A stretch of DNA of 64,000 nucleotides. Origin: Paramacrobiotus metropolitanus. Taxonomy: Eukaryota > Tardigrada > Eutardigrada > Parachela > Macrobiotidae. Position numbers and translations under genes: made by a program. Shown piece by piece: positions 43,634 through 54,440 of the stretch. A model generated the notes under the pieces. That model saw nothing but the letters and a program-made list of their open reading frames with translations. It searched no databases and had not been told where the DNA came from. The stretch's first letter is position 1; every line of letters begins with the position of its first letter. The DNA lies in the NCBI RefSeq assembly GCF_019649055.1, contig NW_026570342.1, forward strand, positions 62,001-126,000, written 5' to 3'.

Positions 43634-44728
43634 TCAGTGCATCTGCTGAAATCGTGGGCGTTTCATTGCCTGCGTCGTGTACTTGTCGTCAGCTAACTCC
43701 CTCTTGTTTGTTGAATTCTTAGACCGGCCGGCATCGGCCGTCACTCCGCCTCCAGGCTGGTCGATTTGCTGCTGTGACATCATATTAGTCCATTGATGTG
43801 GGCGTGCTTGATGGCGTTCAATGTGACGAGATATTTCCAAAATGATCTCGTTGTAACGGGCATGGTAGTGCGGATTGGTTTTTAAAAACTGGCGCGCCAA
43901 AACAACTTGAAAAACTGACATTGCTTTCTGGTAGATACTCCAAGTGGCTTTGCTGATAGATTTTTCGTCAGTAAATGGCTCACGCAGCTGCTTGAACCGG
44001 CGCAAAGCTTCCTCTGGATGTCCATCCGTGAAAAGCCCCGCGGGATCCAAATCTTTGCGCCCAGGTAGCAAATCGTAGGAAACGTTTGCAGGTGGCGATA
44101 GACTGCTCGTACCGTCGTTCCCGTTGCCATTGCCGCCGACGCCGCATAGAATGACATCCTCCTCGGGCAATTGTTGCGGTGCAGGCTTATCGTCGCCGCT
44201 CTTCCAGTGTGCGGGGCCGGACGCGATCGCATTGCAGTTACCACTGCCGCCGCGTCTTCCATCTCCACCTGCACTTCCGATTTCCTCGTTACTGTCAGCA
44301 GAGGAGGAATGCGTGGGCAGAAAAAAATGCGCCAGCTGCAAAAACGTTCCATTCGGTGTTTGGAACAGATAATGAGTTACGGTTGGTGGTGGTGGTGCTT
44401 GGCCCTTTAGTAGTGCTGATGATGCTGATGACGCCGGAAGGGTGATTTTCGGGTGCGACAAAGTCGCGGTCATCAAAGGTGATGGCTGAGTGGCGGGGAA
44501 GAGGGTGTGTTGTTGCTCATGAAGGCTGGCGTTAGCTGGTGGATTATATAATGGTGCGGGAGAGTTGAATAATAGTGTCGAAGAAGCCTGAGGATGGTGC
44601 TGCTGCTGCTGCTGCTGCGTAAGCCCGTGAAGGGAGTGAGTCGGCTGCGACGGCGGTAGCGGGAGTGGCTGCTGCTGCTTCTGAAAATGTTGCGCTAGGT
44701 GAACCTGGTGCTTCCATGGAGACGGCAT
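43634..44728 (-). CDS. Gln/Pro-rich protein with helical C-terminus
   Basis: 364 codons from MPSPWKHQVH. The N-terminal half is Gln-, Pro- and Ser-rich and likely disordered. The C-terminal part (HPEEALRRFKQLREPFTDEK ... SRHIERHQA) is helical and unrecognised. The same frame stays open upstream to about 44905, where an acceptor-like TTTTCAG occurs, so the true N-terminus may lie further up. Confidence 0.45.
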   Translation of the reverse strand: MPSPWKHQVHLAQHFQKQQQPLPLPPSQPTHSLHGLTQQQQQQHHPQASSTLLFNSPAPLYNPPANASLHEQQHTLFPATQPSPLMTATLSHPKITLPASSASSALLKGQAPPPPTVTHYLFQTPNGTFLQLAHFFLPTHSSSADSNEEIGSAGGDGRRGGSGNCNAIASGPAHWKSGDDKPAPQQLPEEDVILCGVGGNGNGNDGTSSLSPPANVSYDLLPGRKDLDPAGLFTDGHPEEALRRFKQLREPFTDEKSISKATWSIYQKAMSVFQVVLARQFLKTNPHYHARYNEIILEISRHIERHQARPHQWTNMMSQQQIDQPGGGVTADAGRSKNSTNKRELADDKYTTQAMKRPRFQQMH

Positions 44729-45476
44729 GATGAGAGAGTGATCGTTGCTGACAAAGCTGGTAGAAAAACTGTTGCTCTGTGACAGCGGGTCGTTGCGTGG
44801 TGCCGGAGGAGAAATATTCTGCAGAAGCTGTGCAAGAATATCGGCCGGGCAATCCTCACTACCCTCTGCGCCGGAGGAGTGCGGCCGTGACTGCTGCTGA
44901 AATCCTGAAAATTAATGTACACTCAGTATAATAGAGAAAAAAACATGCAAAAGTAAATCTTCGAAACTGTTTTCTGCATTCGAGGTAATAGAATTATTTC
45001 AACGTTTTATCAATCTGACCGTCTTTCGGTGCCGGCTGTTCATGAGTGGCAAGACATCGAGCCATGACTTGATGAGGAAGCTCCTGTTGTTGCTGTTGCA
45101 AAAAGGTCACATTCGGCGGTGGCGTCGAAGACGGAGCAAAAGTATATGCAAAACTGGTTGGGTAGAGCTGGCCATCATGGTCATCTCTGAACAGTTAACT
45201 GACGCCATTAGCGTGATTTACTGTAAGATAAATGCGACTTACAGCTCGTGGATGTGCCGGTTGAGTAAAAAGTGAACTGGCAAGTAGAAAGGGATCGTTT
45301 AATTTACCAACAGTTTATATGCTGACCCAGGCGGCAGCAGCAACAAGAACGCCCCTTTGAAATGCTGCTGCATTAAGGCGGAGTTTAGTGCAGCAGATCC
45401 GACCCCGTGATCCCCAAGGGATGCTACTGCCGTGACAGTATAACAACCGTTTAGCGCTGCTGCTCTTTTGATTGGC

Positions 45477-45485
45477 TATATATAT
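45477..45485 (+). promoter_or_regulatory. TATA box of the ribonucleotide reductase gene
   Basis: TATATATAT lies 47 bp before the ATG at 45532 that I take as the start. Confidence 0.45.
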
Positions 45486-45531
45486 GTATGCTCGGTGGCA
45501 AAAGCGGCGCGCAGCCGATGCAGCATTAATT

Positions 45532-46623
45532 ATGATGACAAACTCAAATTCAGCCACCTGCTCCAATGAGCAATCAGCAGTCACCGACAACGCAAAGGAG
45601 CCATCTAAAATTAACTGTACTGCTGGTAATACTATGATAATTACGGAGACCGAGCCGATATTAGAATCTTCATGGAAACGGTTTGTCATTTTTCCCATTG
45701 AAATTGACGAAGCCTGGTTTATGTATAAAAAAGCTGTAGCTTGTTTTTGGACACCGGAAGAAATAAATTTTGCCCATGACGTTCGTCAATGGCCTACGTT
45801 GAGCGAGTACGAGAAATCCTTGCTGGGAAACGTATTAGCATTTTTTGCCGCTTCAGACGGCATAATTATGGAAAATCTCGCTGAAAATTTTCTCATTGAA
45901 TGCCAATGTCCGGAAATACGTGCTTTCTACACTTTTCAGATATTCATGGAAAATATTCATAGCCAGACATACTCTCTGCTAATAAACACGTACTATCAAG
46001 ATACGGAAAAACGCCTGCAGCTGCTTCAGGCTGTAATTAACGACAATAATGTAAAGGAAAAAGCTGATTGGGCAGCCCGTTACATTAGAGAAGTTGGCCA
46101 GCGCACGTTTCCCGAAAGACTGTTGGCTTTTGCGTGTGTCGAAATGATATTTTTTTGCGGTGCCTTTGCAGTGGTCTTTTGGTTCAAAAACCGCGGCATC
46201 TTGCCAGGATTAACATTTAGTAACGAACTAATTGCCAGGGACGAATCACAGCATGTTGAATTTGCCTGTTGGCTATATGGACAGTTGAACAACAAGCTGT
46301 CCTCCGAAGCTGTATACACCATAGTCGAAGAAGCAGTAGAAATTGAAAGCCGGTTTTGGGATGACGCATTTGCTCATCCTTTACGTGGTCTAAACGCCGT
46401 TCTCATGAAGAATTATGTCCACTTTGTCGCGGACGTCCTACTGAAGATGCTCGGCCTGGAACCACTCTTCAACACCCCTAACCCTCTGCCCTATATGGAA
46501 AACATCTTCTTAGAAGGAAAAAGCAATTTCTTCGAAAGAAGGGTTTCGGAATATAAGAGAGCACACGTTGGAAAACACCAAGAACGGCAACAGCTAGCCT
46601 TTAGTACTAACGAGGAATTCTAA
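45532..46623 (+). CDS. Ribonucleotide reductase small subunit (R2)
   Basis: Class I R2, which holds the tyrosyl radical for reduction of ribonucleotides. It aligns over its length with animal R2 proteins: VACFWTPEEI, NVLAFFAASDGIIMENL, FQIFMENIHSQTYSLLINTY, LPGLTFSNELIARDESQHVE, NIFLEGKSNFFERRVSEYKR. It ends with an FSTNEEF tail, the place where R2 binds the large subunit. No large subunit gene is in the window, so it would pair with a host R1. It is intronless and sits among virus-like genes, so I read it as captured by the element. Confidence 0.88.
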   Translation: MMTNSNSATCSNEQSAVTDNAKEPSKINCTAGNTMIITETEPILESSWKRFVIFPIEIDEAWFMYKKAVACFWTPEEINFAHDVRQWPTLSEYEKSLLGNVLAFFAASDGIIMENLAENFLIECQCPEIRAFYTFQIFMENIHSQTYSLLINTYYQDTEKRLQLLQAVINDNNVKEKADWAARYIREVGQRTFPERLLAFACVEMIFFCGAFAVVFWFKNRGILPGLTFSNELIARDESQHVEFACWLYGQLNNKLSSEAVYTIVEEAVEIESRFWDDAFAHPLRGLNAVLMKNYVHFVADVLLKMLGLEPLFNTPNPLPYMENIFLEGKSNFFERRVSEYKRAHVGKHQERQQLAFSTNEEF

Positions 46624-46718
46624 TAATAATTAATTCTAGAATTCCAAACTGAATTTGTAAGGTGTCAACGGTCAGTCAGTCAATGTTGTGTCAGTAACAT
46701 TTTAATAAAGTCGACTAA

Positions 46719-47399
46719 TTACACAATTACACCGTCAGTAGTATTAGCCAGTCGCAAATACTTCTTAAACCACCACTTAGCAAAAAAAGGCCACACATCG
46801 TAGCAGTGTTTCCGACCGTGACTCCGCTTTTTTAAATAATCCGGGCTTTCAATTTCCTTCCACCGCCCGATCCAGGTACAGCCTGGGTGGGCGCATTGGA
46901 TCTGGTTGGTGGGGTAGAAATCATGCAGTATCAGAAAATCAATGTCAAAGCCCTTCGGAATTTCCATAAAGGTTCGTAGCCTGTTTTCGAACGTCCGGCG
47001 CCGTGTGCTTTGCCATTCAATAGGGCAAGTGTTCAGCATTGTATAAGGTTTTATGTCCTGACATTCGCGCTCTGAATGGTGGATGATGGCATCCGTCTGC
47101 CTCCAGTAGAACTCTTTTTTGCAATGTGAGCACTTTACGGTGCCTCGAAAATTATAGCCCATGGCGGCTAATAAATAGCGCTGTCCAACAGGTACGCTCT
47201 TCATCACTTCGTACTGTTGTCGCATAAGCGCGGTTTCTGGAGAGCGTAAGAGAGGTGTATCTTCGTTGTCGTCGTTGTTGTCGTCGTAATTGTTATTGTC
47301 ACATACGGGACGACGTTCATTAGAGACACGATTAAGAAGATTAGGTGAATTGTAGCTGCCATATGCGGCGTTGCAGTTTTTCTTATAGGCGGCGTCCAT
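46719..47399 (-). CDS. BIR-like zinc protein (possible IAP relative)
   Basis: 226 codons. Residues about 78-113 (LAAMGYNFRGTVKCSHCKKE ... HHSEREC) follow the BIR pattern: a Gly-Tyr/Phe-x-x-x-Gly turn, then C-X2-C, His and Cys with roughly BIR spacing. A second cluster (CAHPGCTWIGRWKEIE ... HGRKHC) resembles it. BIR proteins of insect viruses block apoptosis, so such a role is possible here. The spacing is degenerate and other zinc folds cannot be ruled out. Confidence 0.5.
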   Translation of the reverse strand: MDAAYKKNCNAAYGSYNSPNLLNRVSNERRPVCDNNNYDDNNDDNEDTPLLRSPETALMRQQYEVMKSVPVGQRYLLAAMGYNFRGTVKCSHCKKEFYWRQTDAIIHHSERECQDIKPYTMLNTCPIEWQSTRRRTFENRLRTFMEIPKGFDIDFLILHDFYPTNQIQCAHPGCTWIGRWKEIESPDYLKKRSHGRKHCYDVWPFFAKWWFKKYLRLANTTDGVIV

Positions 47400-47640
47400 G
47401 GTAAATATACGTAAGTTAGCTAGCGAGCGAGCGAAGGTGCTGCAAGTGAAAAGCGTAAATTAATCTCACAAACATAATAATTTTATATGTATGCCCTTCA
47501 CTGTGGGGAGGGCAGAAGAGGCGGAAAAAGAAAATCCGATTAACTAGGCTCCGCCGCGGGGTTGAACTAATGGGCGGTAGGCGATCCCTGGGCGGACCTA
47601 ACATTATGACCAGTCGTCCTCTTGTAGATACTGCTGCGGG

Positions 47641-47648
47641 TATAAAAG
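47641..47648 (+). promoter_or_regulatory. TATA box upstream of the polymerase region
   Basis: TATAAAAG preceded by GCGGG, about 235 bp before the polymerase region and on its strand. Confidence 0.45.
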
Positions 47649-47876
47649 CTGAGGTCATGTAATTTGCACATTACTGCACGCACATCTGTGCAAGCGTTGA
47701 AGGGGCGATGTTAGTCGCATCAACATTCCTGCCTACTGCTGTCACGGGCCGCTTTTGGATATCAGATATTTCTTTACATTTTATCAGAAAATATTTCTCC
47801 AATTACCAAAAGCACACCCGGCGCCTTTTATTCAGCAATAGCAGCAGCTTTCTACTTACTTTTTATTTGTGTAACA

Positions 47877-50800
47877 ATGCCTCGGCTGCGGAAAATGAGC
47901 ATCAGCGGAATTCGGCAGCAAGAGCCGCCGCAACCGTCAACATCGACTGCGGCAGCGGCGACAAAGAACGCCAACCGGACACAACAACAGCAAAAGCAGC
48001 AGCAGCAACAGATATCCGAAGCAAAATTGGCGAGGCTATACGAGAAGCTGAAAACTGTTCAAGATGTTTCACAGTTATATCGTCAAACGCGGCATATTTT
48101 TTTTTCCTACAAGTTATTTATGCGGCGCACACAGGAACTAACAGAGACACAAAATGACAGGCAAGATAATGCTTCCCGCAGCTCATCATCCATAAATTCA
48201 GTTATCCAAAAACCATCATTATTCTACGATCTCAAAGGCATCACATCACGCCATAGTAAAAAATACGGCGTTTGGGCTGGAAACTTTCAGATTAAAATAA
48301 AAGAGCTACCGTTTCATGGTGTTGACACTGTACTTCCAGTTTTTCTGTCAATTCTCGAAGATATTTTTAAAAAGTTGCGCAGCTAAGTGCCGAATAAAGA
48401 AGATCTAATCAGTATTTCTTTGGAATCTACTCAGCTATCGCATCCAATCCAGCTCAAATTAGCTTCGCAAGACCAGGTGAATGCTGAAATGTTCTTATAT
48501 TTAATCGCAAATACACTAACATCCAAAACGGAGTTTTCTTTGAATTTACCGGTCTTTATTAATTTGCTGCGCGTCCCAAAGCAACCAGCGGGAAAAGGAA
48601 TAGCCAAGCGAAAAAATGATCGCCATTTCACAAACCTCATAAGTGCACCGCGGGGTGGCGGCATTATCAACGTAAAAAACAGCGACAGTTTATGTTTTGG
48701 GCGAGCACTTGCCATTGCCATAGCGCACGCATCTAAGCTTCATAAAACCGATGCTAGGAAATGGAAAGAGTTATGCGATTGTCGCCGGCAGCTGCAAAAA
48801 GTTGAAGCGATTAAACTGTACCAACTGGCAGGCGTCTCACCTGGCCCTGTTTCATACAGCGACTACGCTACCTTTGCCAAATCGCTCTACCCAAATTACA
48901 CTTTGTCCATATATAAATCGCCTGATCCAGAGAATGGATTACTATATAGCGGAATTTCTAACCACCGCGAAATCTCCACCACTACAAACACCCCCGCTAC
49001 TGCCAGTAAAAGCTTGCTTATTCTGCTGTCAAATGAGCATTATGCGGCCATCACGAAACACGCGCGGTTTTTTGGAAAGAGAAAGCAGTGCGACGGATGT
49101 GGCGGATTTTTTAATAGACTTGGCAGCGCAGATCATCGCTGTAGAAAGGCATGCTTTAATTGTCAAAGAAAAGACTGCTGGTTTGAAAAAGAGATTACTT
49201 GCAGCGAATGCAGGAGGACTTTCAAGAATGCAGAGTGTTTCCGCATTCACAAATTATCGAGGAAGCCGCTGCACGCAGCGGCAGGACTTTCGACGGAAAC
49301 GGAAAAAACAGATTGCGAGTTGCGGCAAAGGTGCCCTGACTGTGGAATTATCATCCATTCGGACAAGGCGCGCCATCCGTTAAACTCTGTTCATCAATGC
49401 GGTGAGTACTATTGCCGGAGCTGCAAATTAATAGTAGATCGCGTGCATCGATGTTTCGTGCAAGTCCATGAGAACGAACCGAAACCCGATCGCCCTTTCT
49501 TGTACTGCGATTTTGAAAGTGCCATAAGTAAAGAATACCACACGCCGATCGCTGCTGTCGCTGTGAACGACACTGGACTCGCGACGCGTTTCTTTGGAAA
49601 AAACGCCGGTGCAAGGTTTTGTGATTGGCTCTTTCATCCTCGCCATCGCAATCACATTGTAATCTTCCACAACCTAATGGGTTACGACGGCAATTTCATC
49701 ATGCAGCACCTGCACCGTAGACATATCTGGCCACAGGTTATTATGCGCGGACTAAAATTCCTCCAAATAAAGGAGACAGCAAATAATATTGTACTGAGAG
49801 ATTCCCTTGCATTTCTGCCAATGAGCTTAGCGGAGATGCCGGCTGCTTTTGGTTTTTGCGCTGCAAAAGGGTGTTTTTCTTTTCTTTTTGCATGCCAAGA
49901 GAATTTTAATTATTCCGGTAGTATTCCCGAGGAGAGTTATTTTCTTACCAGCCAGATGAAAGAAAAACATTACGCTGTATTCAAAAAGTGGTACGATGAG
50001 GAAACCGCCTCTGGCAAAGTGTGGAATTTCTCTAAAGAGATTCTGAAATATTGTGAAAACGACTGTCAGGTTCTGCGAGAGGCCTGCCAAAAATTTTGCG
50101 AAAGTATGAAAACTCTATGCCACGGATACAACCCATTAGTGGAGTCCGTTTCCTTGTCTAGCTTTGTTAATCTCGTTTACAGAGCTAAATTTATGCCAAA
50201 AAACAGCATTCAGTACTTTACATTTCGAGATCTGCAGACGCATCGAAATTATTCCTTTGAGAGTATACAGTGGCTTCACTATGTTGCCCACACGGAATGC
50301 ATCGCCATTCGTCATGCTCGAAATCATCCAGACGGAGAAAAGCGAATTGGACGCTATATGGTGGATGGATTTTGCGAAATGACTCAGACTGTTTTTGAAT
50401 ACCACGGGTGTTATTTCCACGGGTAATATCACTGCCTGGTGGCTTCCGGTTACTTAGATTAACAAATTCTTTTACAGGTGTCCCAAATGCTACACAGGAG
50501 ACACGGTAACTTTTGGCAACCAAAACATGGCCCAGCTGTTACAGGCTACGAAGCACAAACAGCGCTACCTTGAAACCCAAGGCTATACTTATCGCTGTAT
50601 CTGGAGTTGTGAATGGAATGCATTTAGGAAAACAAAGGGCCCGGACGAGCAGGTTACAAATGCCCTGCGAAACTTCTCGCATGTGAAACCTTTGAATATA
50701 CGCGATGTGCTGTTTGGTGGGCGGACGGAAGCATTTCGGCTCCTAACGGTCCCTGACACTCGCCAAGGTCAATATATATCTTACCTTGATAAAAATTCCC

Positions 50801-52067
50801 TCTATCCAGCTGTTTGCAAACAGAAAGAATATTCCCTTGGTCTTCCGGAGAGAATTCTCAGCGACTTCAAACCTCTCGACCAGTATTTTGGAATTGTGCA
50901 CGTGAGAGTTTTGCCGCCGAAAGATTTGCCTTTACCGCTGTTACCGCAACGTATTAACGGAAAGTGTATGTTTACTCTGTGTTGGCGATGTGCGCAGCTT
51001 AACAATCAGCATACCCCATGCACGCATTCTGACAGCGAACGCAGTTACAACGGAGTTTATACTACACCGGAAATTACACTGGCGCTCGCTCTTGGATATC
51101 ACGTGCTTGCGATACATGAAGTCTGGCATTACCCGAAAAAGGGAGATCTTTTTGCGGAATATATAAGCACTCTTATGGCCAAAAAAGCCGCAGCCAGTGG
51201 ATACCCCGTAACCTGTCAATCCGACGCGGACAAAACGGCATACCTGCGGGCTTTAAAAGACAGGGATAATGTTACTGTCAACCCGGAGAAAGTGGAATAC
51301 AATCCTACGCGGCGTCTCTTATCGAAACTAATGCTGAATACGTTATGGGGTCGCCTGGCGATAAAGAAAAATAAGCCCACATTTGAATACGGCAAAAGCG
51401 TCAAGCGGTTCAATGAACTGTTCTACTCAGGAGCGTACAACGTGAATTATATCGATGTAGTGAACGAGGATGTTCTGCAGGTACAAAGTACCAGAGCCAA
51501 CGACCTGGACGCAACGGATTTGCGGGCTAACGTTATCGTAGCGGGTTTCGTCACTAGCTACGCACGACTGGAGCTTTACGCTGGTATGACTTTTGTTGGC
51601 ATAGAGCGACTTTTGTTGACACCGATTGCGTTATTGCTTTGGAGGGTCCAAACCTACCAAGCCTTCCGGTGGGCAAATGCCTGGGCGAATATAAATCGGA
51701 AATTGATGATGATACCATTATTCTGTTTGTATGCGGTGGCCCTAAAATGTATGCATACCGCACCGGTAAAGGTGTTGCTGTTTTCAAGGCAAAAGGCATT
51801 ACAATTAATAAAGGAAATACCGAGATTTTCAAACCGGAAATGCTAGAAGAGATGGTAAAAGATCCGGAAAAAGTGCAATATTCACTGAATCCTTACAAAA
51901 TTTTCCGTATAAAAGGAAGTTGGCAGCTGAAAACTCGAGAGAAAAAGAAAATGATACGTTTCACGTATGACAAGCGGGTGATTCTTAATACCACCCCAGG
52001 TTTCGAGACAATTCCATTTGGATACAAAACCAGCACGCCTGCCCTACAACCTTCCGTTCCACCATGA
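47877..52067 (+). CDS. Protein-primed type-B DNA polymerase region
   Basis: The family B polymerase of Polintons. It opens with a Gln-rich N-terminus (MPRLRKMSISGIRQQ) and a Cys-rich zinc part (CDGCGGFFNRL, CSECRRTFKN). The 3'-5' exonuclease motifs follow: FLYCDFESA, HNLMGYDGNF and YCENDCQVL. The palm/finger part shows YLDKNSLYPAVCK and KLMLNTLWGRLA, characteristic of protein-primed polymerases. The region is read in about four pieces, some with intron-like borders. The enzyme would copy the linear genome from a terminal protein. Confidence 0.85.
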
Positions 52068-53083
52068 CGACTCTCTCACAGCATATAAAAGCAGGAATTC
52101 TGTATCAAAAAGCGGTGTGTTTTTGGAAGATGTACGAAATGGTAAAAAACTTCAACCCTCTACTCGTCCACCCGTTTAATTTAGTCTGCAGCTGTCAGAG
52201 CCAGGGCGGAAAGACGTACTGGATATGCCGTTTATTGGAGCTGCGCAAAATCACTCCGTTTCCAAAGAAAGTTTATTTTATTTACTCCTACGAATCTCCT
52301 GTTTTTAAAACGATTAAAAAACATACAAGGAACGTTGTTTTCATTAAGAACATTCCTGAAGATATTGCCGAAGAGCACTTTACTAACAAGAATGAACCGT
52401 CGCTTATTATTCTTGATGATCAGATGCAGGAATTCAATAAAAATGTGGTATCACTGTTCACTCGCGGAACTCATCATCTAAATCGGTCCGTCATTTTAAC
52501 AGTCCTAAACGTATTCTTTCAGAATCCGCTAATGCGGACGATTTCACTAAACGCACATTACCTTGTTTTATGGAAACAACCGCGCGACATGATGCAAATA
52601 GAAATACTCGCGCGACAAATGTACCCGCGCAGTTCAGCGCAGTTTATGGACGCATATAAGACGGCAACCAGCCGAGATTATGGATATTTGTTTCTGGATT
52701 TCAAGTGCTGCACGCCTGACGTTCTGCGTGTACGTAGCAATTTGCTGGGAGAAAGTGCAGATCATTACCAGCGAGTATATTCCATAGCGAATTCAACGAT
52801 GGACGAATACGCACTAGTGCCCGTAAAACATATTGGCAAACAAAGCCATATCGGCAATAGGGGCACCGTCACCCCCGCATCCACCCGCCGGCGTGCTGGT
52901 GTGAATAGAAGAAAAAAGCAGAAAGGGAAGAAGCAGCCGAAAAATGGGAGGAGGAAGAAGAAAAAACAACAATCGGAAAAGAGAAACCGGCATAAGCGGA
53001 AGGGGAAGGCGAAATCTGATGGAAGTAAAGTGAGAGTGCTAGCGGAAGGAGACGACGACGACCCCGAAAAGATGTTAATCTAG
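52064..53083 (+). CDS. A32-type DNA-packaging ATPase
   Basis: 340 codons. The P-loop SCQSQGGKTYW and Walker B block SLIILDDQM are followed by the FTRGTHHLNRSVI segment typical of Polinton/poxvirus A32 ATPases, which pump DNA into capsids. The C-terminus is an unusual Lys/Arg-rich tail (RRRAGVNRRKKQKGKK...) of about 60 residues, perhaps for nucleic-acid binding. It starts just at the end of the polymerase region. Confidence 0.85.
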   Translation: MTTLSQHIKAGILYQKAVCFWKMYEMVKNFNPLLVHPFNLVCSCQSQGGKTYWICRLLELRKITPFPKKVYFIYSYESPVFKTIKKHTRNVVFIKNIPEDIAEEHFTNKNEPSLIILDDQMQEFNKNVVSLFTRGTHHLNRSVILTVLNVFFQNPLMRTISLNAHYLVLWKQPRDMMQIEILARQMYPRSSAQFMDAYKTATSRDYGYLFLDFKCCTPDVLRVRSNLLGESADHYQRVYSIANSTMDEYALVPVKHIGKQSHIGNRGTVTPASTRRRAGVNRRKKQKGKKQPKNGRRKKKKQQSEKRNRHKRKGKAKSDGSKVRVLAEGDDDDPEKMLI

Positions 53084-53269
53084 TTGAGAATAATATCTTT
53101 GTGTATGTTGTGGTTTAACTATTTTTTTCTCGAACGAAATAAATTCGACCTGCCAAACACAAACGACTGAATCAGTCAAATTAATTTTATTCAACATGTC
53201 AACAACATGTCAGCGACTACCAACAACATCATCATCATCGTCATCATTATTGTCTGCATCAAAAAAGCG

Positions 53270-53887
53270 TTATTCATCCGAGTCGATAATTAAAGTCTTA
53301 ACAGAGTTATCGTCGTTATCGTCGTCTGCGCATTTATCAGAATCTTCACTTGTACCGCCATCAACAACACCAACACCAACATTAGCACCGCACTCACTTT
53401 CACGATTTTTGCTGGTGCAAATTAATTTCTTTGCTTGGTTATTAGAAAAAGAATTAGCTCTCTTACGTGCCGCGGCGGCGCCCGTGCGGCTTTTACTACC
53501 TTTTTGCGTGTTCTTGTTAGTGCTGCTGCTGCTGCTGCTGCTGCTGATTTTCTGAAACGGATGAGCGGTTGCTGTTGTTGTTCTTCGTCGAGATGATGCT
53601 GATGATGATCGTGGCTTTATGGCTACGGGTCGCAGATGCATATTGGAATTTTTCCACTCGCTGACGCGCCCCATCAGGTCTTTAATTGCTGTCATAAATT
53701 CCGGTAGATAGTTTACGGAGAAGTAGAATCCGCAACGGGTGGCTACGTAGTTATCATCCTGAGGAATGTACTTTATCAGACGAAGATCGATTCGGGGCTC
53801 GTTTGGCTGGTACAGGCTTAAACTGAGCATGATTGATGTGGGTTTGTGCTGCAAGCAAATACTGTCACAATCTGATTTTATTGGCAA
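53270..53887 (-). CDS. Hypothetical protein of the virus-like element
   Basis: 205 codons. The first half (SLSLYQPNEPRIDLRLIKYI ... YFSVNYLPEFMTAIKDLMGR) looks folded, and the second half is Ser/Lys/Arg-rich with a poly-Ser tract coded by a GCT/GAT repeat. A likely start is the ATG before LSLSLYQP, near 53830. No family recognised. Its 5' end overlaps the next minus-strand frame by a few bases. Confidence 0.45.
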   Translation of the reverse strand: MPIKSDCDSICLQHKPTSIMLSLSLYQPNEPRIDLRLIKYIPQDDNYVATRCGFYFSVNYLPEFMTAIKDLMGRVSEWKNSNMHLRPVAIKPRSSSASSRRRTTTATAHPFQKISSSSSSSSTNKNTQKGSKSRTGAAAARKRANSFSNNQAKKLICTSKNRESECGANVGVGVVDGGTSEDSDKCADDDNDDNSVKTLIIDSDE

Positions 53888-54440
53888 TTTTATTATAATT
53901 TCGTATAATACAGCTTAAAACTTGAGGGTAGCCGGCATGCTGCTGCTGCTGCTGTGCGCTAGTGTTACTTCTGTTACTGCCGCTGATATATTCTACAGGA
54001 AATAAGATAATGTCAAGGCGTGTCGCTCCCGCCTGAAATGTTGAAGGAAGAGCCGTGATATTCATTTGGTAGGCCGGAATGAGTGGTGGGGTTGGTCGTG
54101 CAGCTATGGCAACATCGTTTCCGTCACCACATGCACCACCACTCCGGCTTCTCCTGACACAGGTGAGGATTTCCCCAATAAATTTATTAAGATCAAGCGC
54201 GCCGCGAATAAGGATTGCCCGTGAGCTTTTTAGCAGCGGCAGCGTGTCATTAATAAACCGACTTATTACGACACCTTTTTCATTCAACAGGGCTGTTGTC
54301 CGGTTTGCAAACCTGATAGTGGCAACCTGATTACGCGAGACTATGCAAATTGTCGTCACTTGAGCGACAAAAATAATTAGCAGAGCAGCTTCGCGATTGT
54401 ACTGACGCCAGTATGTTATGAGATACTCATGCAAAGTCAT
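53865..54440 (-). CDS. Hypothetical protein with N-terminal membrane segment
   Basis: 191 codons starting MTLHEYLITYWRQYN. Residues about 19-35 (ALLIIFVAQVTTICIVS) form a hydrophobic segment that could be a membrane anchor. The rest is mixed, with poly-Gln near the end. No family recognised. It overlaps its neighbours at both ends by a few bases, as in compact viral gene clusters. Confidence 0.45.
   Translation of the reverse strand: MTLHEYLITYWRQYNREAALLIIFVAQVTTICIVSRNQVATIRFANRTTALLNEKGVVISRFINDTLPLLKSSRAILIRGALDLNKFIGEILTCVRRSRSGGACGDGNDVAIAARPTPPLIPAYQMNITALPSTFQAGATRLDIILFPVEYISGSNRSNTSAQQQQQHAGYPQVLSCIIRNYNKIANKIRL

Noticed and set aside
53196-53555. Ser/Leu-rich plus-strand frame ending in poly-Leu
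   Set aside because: It is antisense to the minus-strand hypothetical protein, and its composition comes from GCT and TCA repeats.
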